The notes below the pieces were generated by a model that saw only the letters and a list, made by a program, of their open reading frames with translations, made no database searches and was not told the origin of the DNA. Made by a program: the position numbers and the translations under genes. From Arthrobacter sp. Alg241-R88 (lineage in GTDB: Bacteria; Actinomycetota; Actinomycetes; Actinomycetales; Micrococcaceae): DNA of 64,000 bases. Below, piece by piece: positions 17,170-25,808 of the stretch (positions within the stretch are counted from its first letter, which is position 1; the number at the start of each line of letters is the position of its first letter). The stretch is from the NCBI RefSeq assembly GCF_900537115.1, contig NZ_UNRG01000001.1, positions 947,766 through 1,011,765 of the forward strand, in the 5' to 3' direction.

Positions 17170-18211
17170 GGGCAACCAGCTTGGTTCTGCCCGTTCCGTA
17201 GCGGTGCTTGGGGCGGGTTCATGGGGGACGACGTTCGCCAAGATCCTGGCCGATGCTGCCACGGCGGCAGGTGAGCCGCGCGACATCCGCCTTTGGGGCC
17301 GGCGTAGCGAAGTGGTGGAGGAAATTAACACGTACCACCGCAACTCGCAGTACCTGAAGGACATTGCCCTTCCTGACAGCATCACAGCCTCCACGGACGT
17401 ACGCGAAGTATTCGAAGGCGCCGACCTGGTGGTCCTGGCCGTGCCGGCACAGTCCCTGCGCCCGCAGTTGCGCGGCTGGAAGGACTTGATCGCTCCCGGG
17501 GCCACGGTGGTTTCCCTGATGAAGGGCCTTGAACTGGGCACCGACGCCCGGATGAGCGAGGTCATCAGCGAGGAACTTGGCCTGCCCACAGAGCGCATTG
17601 CCATCGTCTCAGGGCCCAACCTCGCTATGGAGATTGCCCGCGAAGAGCCAACGGCCTCCGTGGTTGCCTGTACCGACCCGGCTACTGCAGGCTGGATCGC
17701 ACGCAGCTGCACCGCACCCTATTTCCGGCCCTACACCACCTCGGACATCGTTGGGGTGGAAATCGGCGGCATCGTCAAGAATGTCATCGCACTTGCAGTC
17801 GGCATCTGCGAGGGCAGGCAAATGGGCGACAACACCAAAGCGTCCGTGATTACCCGTGGCCTCGCCGAGACGTCCCGCCTTGCCCTCGCTTTGGGCGGGG
17901 ATGCGAAAACCATGGCCGGGCTTGCCGGCCTGGGTGATCTGGTGGCAACCTGTTCCTCGCCGCTGTCGAGGAACCATACTGCAGGACGCCTGCTCGGCCA
18001 GGGCCTCACGCTGGAGGAAGTGGGCCAGAAAATGACCCAGACCGCCGAAGGCATCAAGTCCGGCCAGGCGGTCCACGAACTGGCAGCAAAACTGGGCGTC
18101 GACATGCCCATCACGGCAGCCGTCGTCGCCGTGCTGGCAGGCAAGCTGTCCGTTGACCAACTGGGGCCCGTCCTGCTGGCCCGGGAACTGAAACCTGAAG
18201 GCGATTACTGA
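17159..18211 (+). CDS. gpsA: Glycerol-3-phosphate dehydrogenase [NAD(P)+]
   Basis: This 350-residue enzyme makes sn-glycerol-3-phosphate for phospholipids by reducing DHAP. The Rossmann motif is VAVLGAGSWGTTFAKI near the start. The catalytic lysine region is GGIVKNVIALAVG, and the C-terminal substrate domain has GLGDLVATCSSPLSRN. The GTG at 17159 overlaps plsC by 11 bp and follows GGGGAACGG; longer in-frame starts would lie inside plsC coding sequence. Coupling to PlsC, which uses the product after first acylation, makes pathway sense. Confidence 0.92.
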   Translation: MTSEGNQLGSARSVAVLGAGSWGTTFAKILADAATAAGEPRDIRLWGRRSEVVEEINTYHRNSQYLKDIALPDSITASTDVREVFEGADLVVLAVPAQSLRPQLRGWKDLIAPGATVVSLMKGLELGTDARMSEVISEELGLPTERIAIVSGPNLAMEIAREEPTASVVACTDPATAGWIARSCTAPYFRPYTTSDIVGVEIGGIVKNVIALAVGICEGRQMGDNTKASVITRGLAETSRLALALGGDAKTMAGLAGLGDLVATCSSPLSRNHTAGRLLGQGLTLEEVGQKMTQTAEGIKSGQAVHELAAKLGVDMPITAAVVAVLAGKLSVDQLGPVLLARELKPEGDY

Positions 18212-18213
18212 CC

Positions 18214-19362
18214 ATGTCCCAAGACAAACTGACCGCACCAGAGCCGGCCGGCGGGGCAAAACCCCGGGTTGCGGTACTTTTCGGCGGCCGTTCCAGCGAG
18301 CACGCCGTCAGCTGCGTGACTGCCGCCGGCGTTCTCGGTGCGATCAATAAGGATAAGTACGAGGTCATCCCCATCGGGATCGCCAAGTCGGGACAATGGG
18401 TGCTGGCCGCCGGCGATACGGCGCAGTGGTCCCTGGCAGCCTCCTCGCTGCCGGAAGTGGTTCCCTCGACGCAAACCGTGACGCTGGCCCAGATTGGCGG
18501 CGAACACCAGCTGATCGTGGCCGCACCGAACGAGGTCCCGCAGGAACTCGGTGCCGTGGACGTGGTGTTTCCGCTGCTTCACGGCCCCTTCGGCGAGGAC
18601 GGCACCATCCAGGGGCTGCTGGAACTCTCCGACACCCGGTATGTCGGAGCCGGCGTCCTGGCCTCGGCAGTGGGCATGGACAAACACTTCATGAAAGTGG
18701 TTTTTGAAGCCGCAGGCCTGCAGGTTGGCCCCTACATCGCCGTGACCGACAGGCAATGGCGCAAGGATGCGGAGTCCGTCCGGAAACAGGTGGACCTGCT
18801 TGGCTTCCCCGTTTTCGTCAAGCCCGCCCGGGCTGGGTCATCCATGGGAATCTCCAAAGTAGATTCACTCGAGGAGCTGGACGCCGCCATCGAAGAAGCC
18901 CGCCGGCACGACCTCAAACTGGTGATTGAGGCCGGAATCACCGGCCGGGAAATCGAGTGCGCCGTGCTGGAAGGCAGGGGCACCGACGCTCCCCGCACCT
19001 CCATGCCGGGCGAGATCTCCGTGGCCGGCGGTACCCACGAGTTCTACGACTTCAACGCGAAGTATGTCGAGGACGATGCCGCATCACTGAGCTGCCCGGC
19101 GGACCTGCCGGAGGAAGCAATCGCCAGGGTGCGGGAGCTCTCCGCGGCCGCCTTTGACGCGGTAGGCGCAGAGGGCCTGAGCCGGGTGGACTTCTTCTAC
19201 ACGCCGGACGGACAGCTGATCATCAACGAGATCAACACCATGCCCGGGTTCACCCCCAAAAGCATGTACCCGCAGATGTGGGCCGCGTCAGGGCTGGACT
19301 ACGCCGAGCTGATTGACGAACTCATCTACCTGGCCTTGAACCGGAAGACGGGCCTGCGCTAA
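18214..19362 (+). CDS. ddl: D-alanine-D-alanine ligase
   Basis: This 382-residue ATP-grasp ligase makes the D-Ala-D-Ala dipeptide of peptidoglycan. N-terminal LFGGRSSEHAVS, FPLLHGPFGEDG, the ATP-binding FPVFVKPARAGSSMG and the metal site INEINTMPGFTPKSMYPQMW are all present. It starts 2 bp after gpsA. Length is at the upper end of the family owing to a linker region around 55-90. A DUF3515 gene converges on it. Confidence 0.95.
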   Translation: MSQDKLTAPEPAGGAKPRVAVLFGGRSSEHAVSCVTAAGVLGAINKDKYEVIPIGIAKSGQWVLAAGDTAQWSLAASSLPEVVPSTQTVTLAQIGGEHQLIVAAPNEVPQELGAVDVVFPLLHGPFGEDGTIQGLLELSDTRYVGAGVLASAVGMDKHFMKVVFEAAGLQVGPYIAVTDRQWRKDAESVRKQVDLLGFPVFVKPARAGSSMGISKVDSLEELDAAIEEARRHDLKLVIEAGITGREIECAVLEGRGTDAPRTSMPGEISVAGGTHEFYDFNAKYVEDDAASLSCPADLPEEAIARVRELSAAAFDAVGAEGLSRVDFFYTPDGQLIINEINTMPGFTPKSMYPQMWAASGLDYAELIDELIYLALNRKTGLR

Positions 19363-19390
19363 CCGGTGCCACCTGCCGACGTGGGCCCAA

Positions 19391-19894
19391 CTACTGGCTC
19401 TTCGGCAGGTTCTGCAGCTCTTCCTGGCCCACACAGTTCCTGAGAGGCGGGATCTCACCGGCGGCAGGGGCAAGATCGGCCAGGACAGTCGCAGAGCTGA
19501 TCTTGTCCGGATCCATCAGTATTTCGGTGGCGGGCTCGCGGCCGTAGGTGGTCAGCGTCCAGACGGGGTCGCCTTCCTTGATCACCCAGTCGATCCCGTT
19601 AACGGTCACGCAGCGGTCCGTGGTGGGTCCAGGCACGTTCACGCCGCAGCGAAGGACCACCAGAGAGGGATCACCCCACACCGCAGTGGCCTGGCTGTTC
19701 GTCTTGCGCAGCGCCGAGTCACCGATGGCTTCGGGCAAGGCCACCATCATGGGAGCACAGGCGGGGTTGGCGGCGTCCCGGGCTGCGGGGACGTCCACGG
19801 CGGGGGAGCATGCGGCCAAGGCGAGGGAAGCAACAATCCCGATCAACGCCATCCTGGCAGCGCGGGCGGGCAGGGAAAGCTGTGGACGGTGCAT
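19391..19894 (-). CDS. DUF3515 family lipoprotein
   Basis: This 167-residue actinobacterial protein has a signal peptide (RAARMALIGIVASLALAAC) ending in a LAAC lipobox, so it should be a surface lipoprotein. The mature domain has paired cysteines, typical for DUF3515; function is unknown. The gene sits between ddl and thiL, its usual actinobacterial position. TAGTCT lies exactly six bases before the ATG on the minus strand, indicating a leaderless mRNA divergent from thiL. Confidence 0.88.
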   Translation of the reverse strand: MHRPQLSLPARAARMALIGIVASLALAACSPAVDVPAARDAANPACAPMMVALPEAIGDSALRKTNSQATAVWGDPSLVVLRCGVNVPGPTTDRCVTVNGIDWVIKEGDPVWTLTTYGREPATEILMDPDKISSATVLADLAPAAGEIPPLRNCVGQEELQNLPKSQ

Positions 19895-19985
19895 ACTTCA
19901 AGACTATCGTCGCGCCCCCGCTGGTCCGGACACGGTACTGGCGGCAAGGGCCGCAATGTCGCCAGGCCCGCTGTAGCGTAGTGGC

Positions 19986-21032
19986 GTGCCTGAAAAGCGT
20001 TTGACCGTCCAAGAGCAGCCGCCCGCCGTCGCCGCCCTCTCCGAAGCTGAGCTGCTGGCGCGGATATTTCCACGCCTTTCCATGGGCGGGGACCATGCCG
20101 CAGCCACCCTGCTCGGTCCGGGCGATGACGCCGCCGTTGTGGCGGCGCCCGACGGAAAGACCGTCGTCAGCATTGACACCCAGGTCCAGGACCAGGATTT
20201 CCGGCTGGAATGGCCCAACGGCTACCGGACCACCGGTTTCGATGTCGGCTGGAAAGCCGCGGCGCAGAACCTCAGCGACATCAACGCGATGGGAGGCACA
20301 GCAACGTCCCTCGTGGTGAGCCTCACGCTTCCCCCGGAGACACCCGTCGCCTGGGTGGAGGACCTGGCGGACGGCTTGACAGCGGGAATCACGGAACTGG
20401 GCGCTGCCAAGTGTTCGGTGGCCGGAGGAGATCTGGGCCGCGGCCGGGAAATCTCCGTGACAGTGGCCGTCCTGGGGACCCTAGGCGGCAGCCACGCCGT
20501 GCTCCGGTCGGGCGCCCAGCCGGGGGATGTCCTGGCGATTGCCGGAACCGCCGGGCATGCTGCCGCCGGCCTGGCAGTCCTCGAATCCGCCGTAAACGTT
20601 GATGCCCTTCAACCTGAACAGCGCATCTTCCTGGACCTCCAGTGCCGGCCACGGCCCCCTCTGGCCGCCGGGCCCGCCGCCCGCGCCGCCGGCGCCACTG
20701 CCATGCTGGATATTTCCGATGGCCTGCTGCGCGATGGCCTGCGGCTCGCGGCTGCCAGCGCTGTGGGCATTGATCTGGATCCGGCGCCGTTACGGGCACT
20801 GGCGGAGGTACTGCGGCCCGCCTCGGAGCTGCTGGGGACGGAGCCCATGGCGTGGGTGCTGGGCGGCGGGGAGGACCATGGGCTGCTGGCCACATTCCCC
20901 CTAAATGTTCAGCTGCCTCCCGGATTCACTGCGATAGGCTCAATACAAGCATTGGGAAGCAACGAAAGCCCGAGCGTCACAATAGCGGGCCGGTCCGCAG
21001 ACACCGGGGGATGGGATCACTTTGCACACTAA
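19986..21032 (+). CDS. thiL: Thiamine-monophosphate kinase
   Basis: This 348-residue PurM/ThiL-type kinase phosphorylates thiamine monophosphate to the active diphosphate. Motifs are GPGDDAAVVAAPDG near the N-terminus, SDINAMGGTATSLVVSL, GGDLGRG and MLDISDGLLRDG. The GTG at 19986 is preceded by TAGCGT with six bases between, so the mRNA is probably leaderless. The 3' end overlaps the DAK2 gene by 11 bp. Confidence 0.93.
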   Translation: MPEKRLTVQEQPPAVAALSEAELLARIFPRLSMGGDHAAATLLGPGDDAAVVAAPDGKTVVSIDTQVQDQDFRLEWPNGYRTTGFDVGWKAAAQNLSDINAMGGTATSLVVSLTLPPETPVAWVEDLADGLTAGITELGAAKCSVAGGDLGRGREISVTVAVLGTLGGSHAVLRSGAQPGDVLAIAGTAGHAAAGLAVLESAVNVDALQPEQRIFLDLQCRPRPPLAAGPAARAAGATAMLDISDGLLRDGLRLAAASAVGIDLDPAPLRALAEVLRPASELLGTEPMAWVLGGGEDHGLLATFPLNVQLPPGFTAIGSIQALGSNESPSVTIAGRSADTGGWDHFAH

Positions 21033-22041
21033 GGTTGCCGCCAACGCGCAAGCGATGAAGAGGTGGTTGGGCAAGGCTGAGACCGTCCTTGGCAACCACA
21101 GCGACCGCCTCAACGCCATCAATATCTTTCCGGTGGCGGACGGCGACACAGGCACCAACCTTTACCTGACTGTCCGGGCAGCCGCCCAGTCTGCGGCGGC
21201 AGCCGGCGACCAGCCTGCGCAACTGGACGTTGGCGCTGTGCTGGCCAGTGCCGGCCAGGCGGCGATGGAAGAAGCGAGGGGAAATTCCGGGACCCTGTTC
21301 TCCGTATTCCTTTGCGCGGCGGCTGAACCACTGGCAGGGCACACGCGCCTGACCTCCACACTGCTGGCAGCGGCCCTGAACCGCGCCCAAATCCGAGCGT
21401 GGTCGGCCCTGAGTGACCCCGTCCCGGGAACGATGCTTTCCGTGATGGAAGCTGCTGCACGGGCCGCAGCAGCCGTTGATGCCGGCCAAAACCATGATGA
21501 CAGCAACCATGCCCTGGGCCTGGCCCTGGATGCCGCCGTCGAAGCGGCCCTTGCCGCCGTCATCCGCACCGAGGACCAGCTGGACGCCCTGACATCCGCA
21601 CGCGTGGTGGATGCAGGCGGAGTGGGGATGCTCCTGATCCTGGACTGCCTCCGGTCCGCCGTCCTGGGCGAGGAACTCCAAAGCGAGCTCCTGGACGGGC
21701 TGCACGGCTATGACGTGTCCGATCCCCACATCCACACTGCCATGCCGGATGACGACGGCGTCGAAGTCATGTGCACCATCAGCCTTTCCCCCCTGAATGC
21801 CGCCACCCTCCGGCAGCAGCTCGATGAGATCGGCGAGTCGGTCATCATGAGCCAGGTGGGGGGCAACCCCGATGCTGACGGAAACTACCGCTGGCGGGTC
21901 CACGTCCACGTTCCTGCCCCCGAGGCGGCTGTTGCCCTCATCCGATCCCTCGGCGAACCCGCCCAGATCAGTATCAGCGAACTCGCCCTGCCGCGGGAAC
22001 CGCACCCGGACGCAGTGAACTCCAGTGGGCATGAACGCTGA
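21022..22041 (+). CDS. DAK2 (DhaL-type) domain protein
   Basis: This 339-residue protein has an N-terminal DhaL fold. FPVADGDTGTNLYLTV supplies the Mg-ADP-binding aspartates and GGVGMLLILDCLRSAV closes the domain (about residue 205). About 130 residues follow, ending in an ACT-like region (VSLSPLNAA to HVHVPAP). Related full-length proteins (FakA, about 550 residues) phosphorylate FakB-bound fatty acids; this one is shorter and lacks most of that C-terminal half, so fatty-acid kinase activity is uncertain. The TTG start overlaps thiL by 11 bp; an ATG lies at 21055. Confidence 0.8.
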   Translation: MHTKVAANAQAMKRWLGKAETVLGNHSDRLNAINIFPVADGDTGTNLYLTVRAAAQSAAAAGDQPAQLDVGAVLASAGQAAMEEARGNSGTLFSVFLCAAAEPLAGHTRLTSTLLAAALNRAQIRAWSALSDPVPGTMLSVMEAAARAAAAVDAGQNHDDSNHALGLALDAAVEAALAAVIRTEDQLDALTSARVVDAGGVGMLLILDCLRSAVLGEELQSELLDGLHGYDVSDPHIHTAMPDDDGVEVMCTISLSPLNAATLRQQLDEIGESVIMSQVGGNPDADGNYRWRVHVHVPAPEAAVALIRSLGEPAQISISELALPREPHPDAVNSSGHER

Positions 22042-24295
22042 GTTGGACCTTGCGCTGGAGCGCAGGATAGGAAAACGTTCCGCGGCGGTCATCGAAAAAC
22101 ACCTTGGCATCACCACAGTGGAAGGCCTGCTGCATTACTTTCCGCGCCGCTACATGTCCCGCGGCGAGCTGACGCCCATCAGCGAGCTTCCGCTCGATGA
22201 GGAAGTCACCCTCATTGCCAGAGTGCTGTCCAGCAGCACCCGGAACATGCAGGCACGGCGCGGGACCATCACCGACGTCATAGTTTCCGACGACGACGGG
22301 CAGCAGGGGCTTCGGCTGGTAGGCGGGCGGGACTACCGGGGCAAAGTGCCCGGAACCCTCAAAATCAGCTTCTTCAACGGCTACAAAGCGAAAGCCGAAC
22401 TGCTGCAGGGACGGCGGGCACTGTTCTCGGGAAAAGTCACCAGCTTCAAGGGAGCACTCGGCCTTACCAACCCCGACTTCCAGCTCTTGGACGAAGACCC
22501 GTTCAGCGAGGGAACCCAAGACCCGGAAAAACTCGCAGCCATGCCCATCCCGGTATACCCGGCAACGGCCAAACTTCCCAGCTGGAAAATCCAGAAGACC
22601 ATCGGAACCCTGCTGGAAACCCTGGACCTGGACGCATTGCCGGATCCCGTCCCGCCGGCCATCGCTGCCCGTGAAGGATTCCTGCCGCTTGCCCGGGCGT
22701 ACCGGCTCATCCACGCTCCTGACTCCGCTGAGGACTGGTGCCGGGCGCGGGACCGGTTCCGGTACCACGAGGCCCTGGTGCTGCAGTCCGCGCTGGCCAG
22801 ACGCCGGGCACAGCTGGCCTCCGAGGAAGCCACGGCACGCCGGCCCGTCGCGGAAGGCCTTCTTACCGCGTTCGACGCGAACCTCCCGTTCACCCTCACA
22901 GCCGGGCAGGCCGCCGTCGGGAAGACCTTCGCAGCGGAACTGGCCCGTGACACTCCCATGAACCGCCTGCTGCAGGGCGAAGTGGGGTCCGGCAAGACCA
23001 TCGTGGCGCTGCGTGCCATGCTGCAGGTAGTGGACGCCGGGGGACAGGCGGCACTGCTGGCACCCACCGAAGTCCTCGCGGCGCAGCACTTCGAGTCGAT
23101 CCGCCGCGCACTTGGGCCGCTCTCCAGGGACGGCCTGCTGGGTGGGCTCGGCGACGCCTCCGTCCAGGTCACGCTGCTGACCGGCTCCATGCCTGCCGCG
23201 GCACGAAAACAGGCCCTGCTCGACGCCGCCTCCGGAACAGCCGGAATCATCATTGGCACCCATGCCCTCCTCAGCGGAAACGTCACGTTCTACGATCTCG
23301 GCCTGATCGTGGTGGATGAGCAGCACCGCTTCGGCGTGGAGCAACGCGATGCGCTCCGGGCCAAAGCAAGGAAGCCGCCCCACCTGCTGGTCATGACCGC
23401 CACCCCCATCCCGCGGACCGTTGCCATGACCGTGTTCGGGGACCTCGAGACGTCGGTCCTCGACGAGCTCCCCGAGGGCCGGGCACCCATCACCACCCAC
23501 CTGGTGGGACTTGCGGAGAATCCTGCCTGGGCCGGCCGGATCTGGGCCCGCTCCCGCGAGGAAATCGATGCCGGACACCAGGTCTACGTCGTTTGCCCGA
23601 AGATCGGGACCGACGACGACGGCGATTTCAGCCCCGGGGAAGCCGACCTGGACGACGGCATTGACGGGGAAGGCGGACGGGAACTGGCATCAGTGAACGC
23701 CGTCGTCGAACAGCTTCTGGATGAGCCCGCCCTGTCCGGGGTTCCGTTGGCACCGCTGCACGGCCGCCAGCCGCCCGAAGCTAAGACCGCCGCCATGGCC
23801 GGTTTTACGGCAAACAGCGTTAAGCTGCTGGTCTCCACCACTGTGATTGAAGTGGGCGTGGACGTTCCCAACGCCACCCTTATGGTCATTCTCGACGCCG
23901 ACAGGTTCGGCATCTCCCAGCTGCACCAGCTGCGCGGCAGGGTGGGCCGGGGCGGCCTGCCCGGGACCTGCCTGCTGGTCACCGCCCTGGAGCCTGAACA
24001 CCCCAGCCGGCGGAGGCTGGACGCCGTCGCCGCCACCACGGATGGTTTCGAACTTTCCCAGGAGGACCTCAAGCTGCGCCGCGAGGGTGACATCCTGGGT
24101 GCTTCCCAGTCCGGCGGACGCTCCACCTTGAAACTTCTGCGGGTGCTTGAGCATGAAGCCATCATCAGCCGCGCACGGGACGATGCCCAGCAGATTGTGG
24201 CGCAGGACCCGTCGCTGGGGGCACACCCGGATCTGGCCGAGGCAATCGAGAAGTACTTGAACCCCGAAAAGGAGGCGTTCCTTGAACGCGGTTAA
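22031..24295 (+). CDS. recG: ATP-dependent DNA helicase RecG
   Basis: This 754-residue helicase reverses stalled forks and processes recombination intermediates. An N-terminal wedge/OB domain precedes Walker A LLQGEVGSGKT (about 314-324), then DEQH in VVDEQHRFGVEQ, TATPIPRT and motif VI QLRGRVGRGG. The start could be this ATG or a GTG two codons upstream; both overlap the DAK2 gene and neither has a clear ribosome site. An acidic insert (DDDGDFSPGEADLDDGIDG) lies between helicase motifs. Confidence 0.95.
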   Translation: MNAELDLALERRIGKRSAAVIEKHLGITTVEGLLHYFPRRYMSRGELTPISELPLDEEVTLIARVLSSSTRNMQARRGTITDVIVSDDDGQQGLRLVGGRDYRGKVPGTLKISFFNGYKAKAELLQGRRALFSGKVTSFKGALGLTNPDFQLLDEDPFSEGTQDPEKLAAMPIPVYPATAKLPSWKIQKTIGTLLETLDLDALPDPVPPAIAAREGFLPLARAYRLIHAPDSAEDWCRARDRFRYHEALVLQSALARRRAQLASEEATARRPVAEGLLTAFDANLPFTLTAGQAAVGKTFAAELARDTPMNRLLQGEVGSGKTIVALRAMLQVVDAGGQAALLAPTEVLAAQHFESIRRALGPLSRDGLLGGLGDASVQVTLLTGSMPAAARKQALLDAASGTAGIIIGTHALLSGNVTFYDLGLIVVDEQHRFGVEQRDALRAKARKPPHLLVMTATPIPRTVAMTVFGDLETSVLDELPEGRAPITTHLVGLAENPAWAGRIWARSREEIDAGHQVYVVCPKIGTDDDGDFSPGEADLDDGIDGEGGRELASVNAVVEQLLDEPALSGVPLAPLHGRQPPEAKTAAMAGFTANSVKLLVSTTVIEVGVDVPNATLMVILDADRFGISQLHQLRGRVGRGGLPGTCLLVTALEPEHPSRRRLDAVAATTDGFELSQEDLKLRREGDILGASQSGGRSTLKLLRVLEHEAIISRARDDAQQIVAQDPSLGAHPDLAEAIEKYLNPEKEAFLERG

Positions 24296-24340
24296 CACGG
24301 TTGTATCTGATATCCACGGCGGCCGAAGCGGGGGCGCCGA

Positions 24341-24976
24341 ATGAGCCGCATTATCGCCGGGGCCGCCGGCGGCACGCCCCTGCAGACTGTTCCGGGTTCC
24401 CTGACAAGGCCCACCACGGACCGCGTCAAGGAGGCGTTGTTCTCGCGGCTGGACGCCTTTGACGTCATCAGCGGCGCGCGGGTGCTGGACCTGTACGCCG
24501 GCTCAGGTTCCTTGGGGGTCGAGAGCTGCAGCAGGGGCGCGCAGACGGTGGACCTGGTGGAATCCGATGCCAAGGCCAGTGCCGTCTGCCAGCGCAACGC
24601 GGACCTCATCAATGGGGTTCTGGGCCGGAAAGCCGTGACGGTCCACCGCTCCAAGGTGGAGCCTTTCCTGGAACGCGCCGCCGCCACGGCAACCTGGGAC
24701 CTCGTGTTCCTGGACCCGCCCTATCCGCTGGAGGAGGTGGCGCTGTCTGCGGCGCTCGAAAAGCTCGCTCCCCACCTTTCGCCGGCGGCTGTGGTGGTGG
24801 TGGAACGGTCGTCCCGCTCCCCGGAGCCGGGCTGGCCCGGCGGCCTGGCACGGTTCGCGGAGAAAAAATACGGTGAGACCCGGCTGTGGTACGCAGAGCC
24901 TTTTGTGCCGGACGCCATTGACCCGGATGTGGTTGACCAGGACCTGGCTGCTCAGGACGTGGTTGACCAGGACTAG
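24341..24976 (+). CDS. rsmD: 16S rRNA (guanine-966-N2)-methyltransferase
   Basis: This 211-residue SAM-dependent methyltransferase modifies G966 of 16S rRNA. RIIAGAAGGTPLQTVPG and TRPTTDRVKEALF are family N-terminal motifs, LDLYAGSGSLGVES binds SAM and LDPPYP is the catalytic D/NPPY motif. The last 20 or so residues are an acidic repeat (VVDQD twice) encoded by a 15-bp tandem array, and the stop codon itself lies within a repeat unit. The tail may be dispensable. coaD, the usual neighbour, lies beyond two minus-strand genes. Confidence 0.93.
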   Translation: MSRIIAGAAGGTPLQTVPGSLTRPTTDRVKEALFSRLDAFDVISGARVLDLYAGSGSLGVESCSRGAQTVDLVESDAKASAVCQRNADLINGVLGRKAVTVHRSKVEPFLERAAATATWDLVFLDPPYPLEEVALSAALEKLAPHLSPAAVVVVERSSRSPEPGWPGGLARFAEKKYGETRLWYAEPFVPDAIDPDVVDQDLAAQDVVDQD

Positions 24977-25020
24977 GTTTATCAGGACTAGGTTTATCAG
25001 GACTGGGTTTTAATCAGGAC
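24914..25020. repeat. Degenerate 15-bp tandem repeat array across two convergent genes
   Basis: Seven units are seen. A diverged one is at 24914-24928, then GTGGTTGACCAGGAC (24929-24943), CTGGCTGCTCAGGAC (24944-24958), a second exact copy of the first (24959-24973), two identical TAGGTTTATCAGGAC units (24974-25003) and a 17-bp variant (25004-25020). The first four encode the acidic RsmD tail, the TAG of the fifth is the rsmD stop, and the last contains the stop codon of the minus-strand gene. Confidence 0.9.
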
Positions 25021-25808
25021 TGGGGTGCGAGGGTGTCCAGGTCCACGCCGGCCAGGACTTTGGCGGGATGCGGGCCGCGGGATACTAATGCTTCGGACCA
25101 ACCTTCCGGCCAGGGCGCCTGGGTGCCGGCCAGGACAATGTTGCCCGGGTAGCGGCCCTCGAACATGCCTGCTTCGGCAAACGCCGCTACGTCACCCATC
25201 GCCCGCCGCATTGCCGCAACCTGGCTGCGGACCAGGGTGAGCCCCGGTTCGTCGCCCACGTTGACGATCAGCAGCCCGCACGGGGTGAGCCGTTCCCGCA
25301 CCTCGCTGTAGAACTCGGTGCAGGCAAGGTGTCCCGGGGCAACCGGACCCGAGAAGATGTCGAGGATCACGACGTCGAACAGGAGCCCGGGTTCGAGTTC
25401 CGTGAGTGCCCCGCGGGCGTCCCCGATAACGGTGTGCAGGTCCGTCCCCTCCGGGAGGGGCAACTGGCGCAGGACGAAGTCCAGCAGTTCGCGTTCCAGT
25501 TCCACCGCGTACTGGACCGATCCCGGCCTGGTCGCCTGGATGTAGCGGGCCAGTGTCAGTGCCCCGGCTCCCAGGTGCAGTGCTGCCACAGGCTTTCTGG
25601 GAGGTGCGGCCAGATCCACCAGGTGGCCGATCCGCCGCAGGTACTCGTAGAAAATCTCGTCCGGCTGGGCCAGGTTCACATGTGATTGCTCCGCCCCGCC
25701 GATGCTGAGCACGTAGCTGCCGTCGGTGAAGGCGTCCGGTGCGATGGTCGCGTGCTGTCCGGTGGTCCGGAGGAACCGTTCCGCCCGCCTGCCGTTCCCG
25801 GCCGTCAT
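25014..25808 (-). CDS. Spermidine-synthase-like protein
   Basis: This 264-residue Rossmann-fold protein resembles polyamine synthases. HLGAGALTLARYIQ is the nucleotide-binding loop, VQYAVELERELLDF carries the ribose-binding acid and FDVVILDIFSGPVAP the catalytic-region aspartate. The N-terminal substrate strands are only loosely conserved, so it may be a methyltransferase-like paralogue rather than a true SpeE. It begins one base from the aminotransferase stop on the same strand, indicating coupling. Its C-terminus is encoded in the rsmD repeat array. Confidence 0.8.
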   Translation of the reverse strand: MTAGNGRRAERFLRTTGQHATIAPDAFTDGSYVLSIGGAEQSHVNLAQPDEIFYEYLRRIGHLVDLAAPPRKPVAALHLGAGALTLARYIQATRPGSVQYAVELERELLDFVLRQLPLPEGTDLHTVIGDARGALTELEPGLLFDVVILDIFSGPVAPGHLACTEFYSEVRERLTPCGLLIVNVGDEPGLTLVRSQVAAMRRAMGDVAAFAEAGMFEGRYPGNIVLAGTQAPWPEGWSEALVSRGPHPAKVLAGVDLDTLAPQS

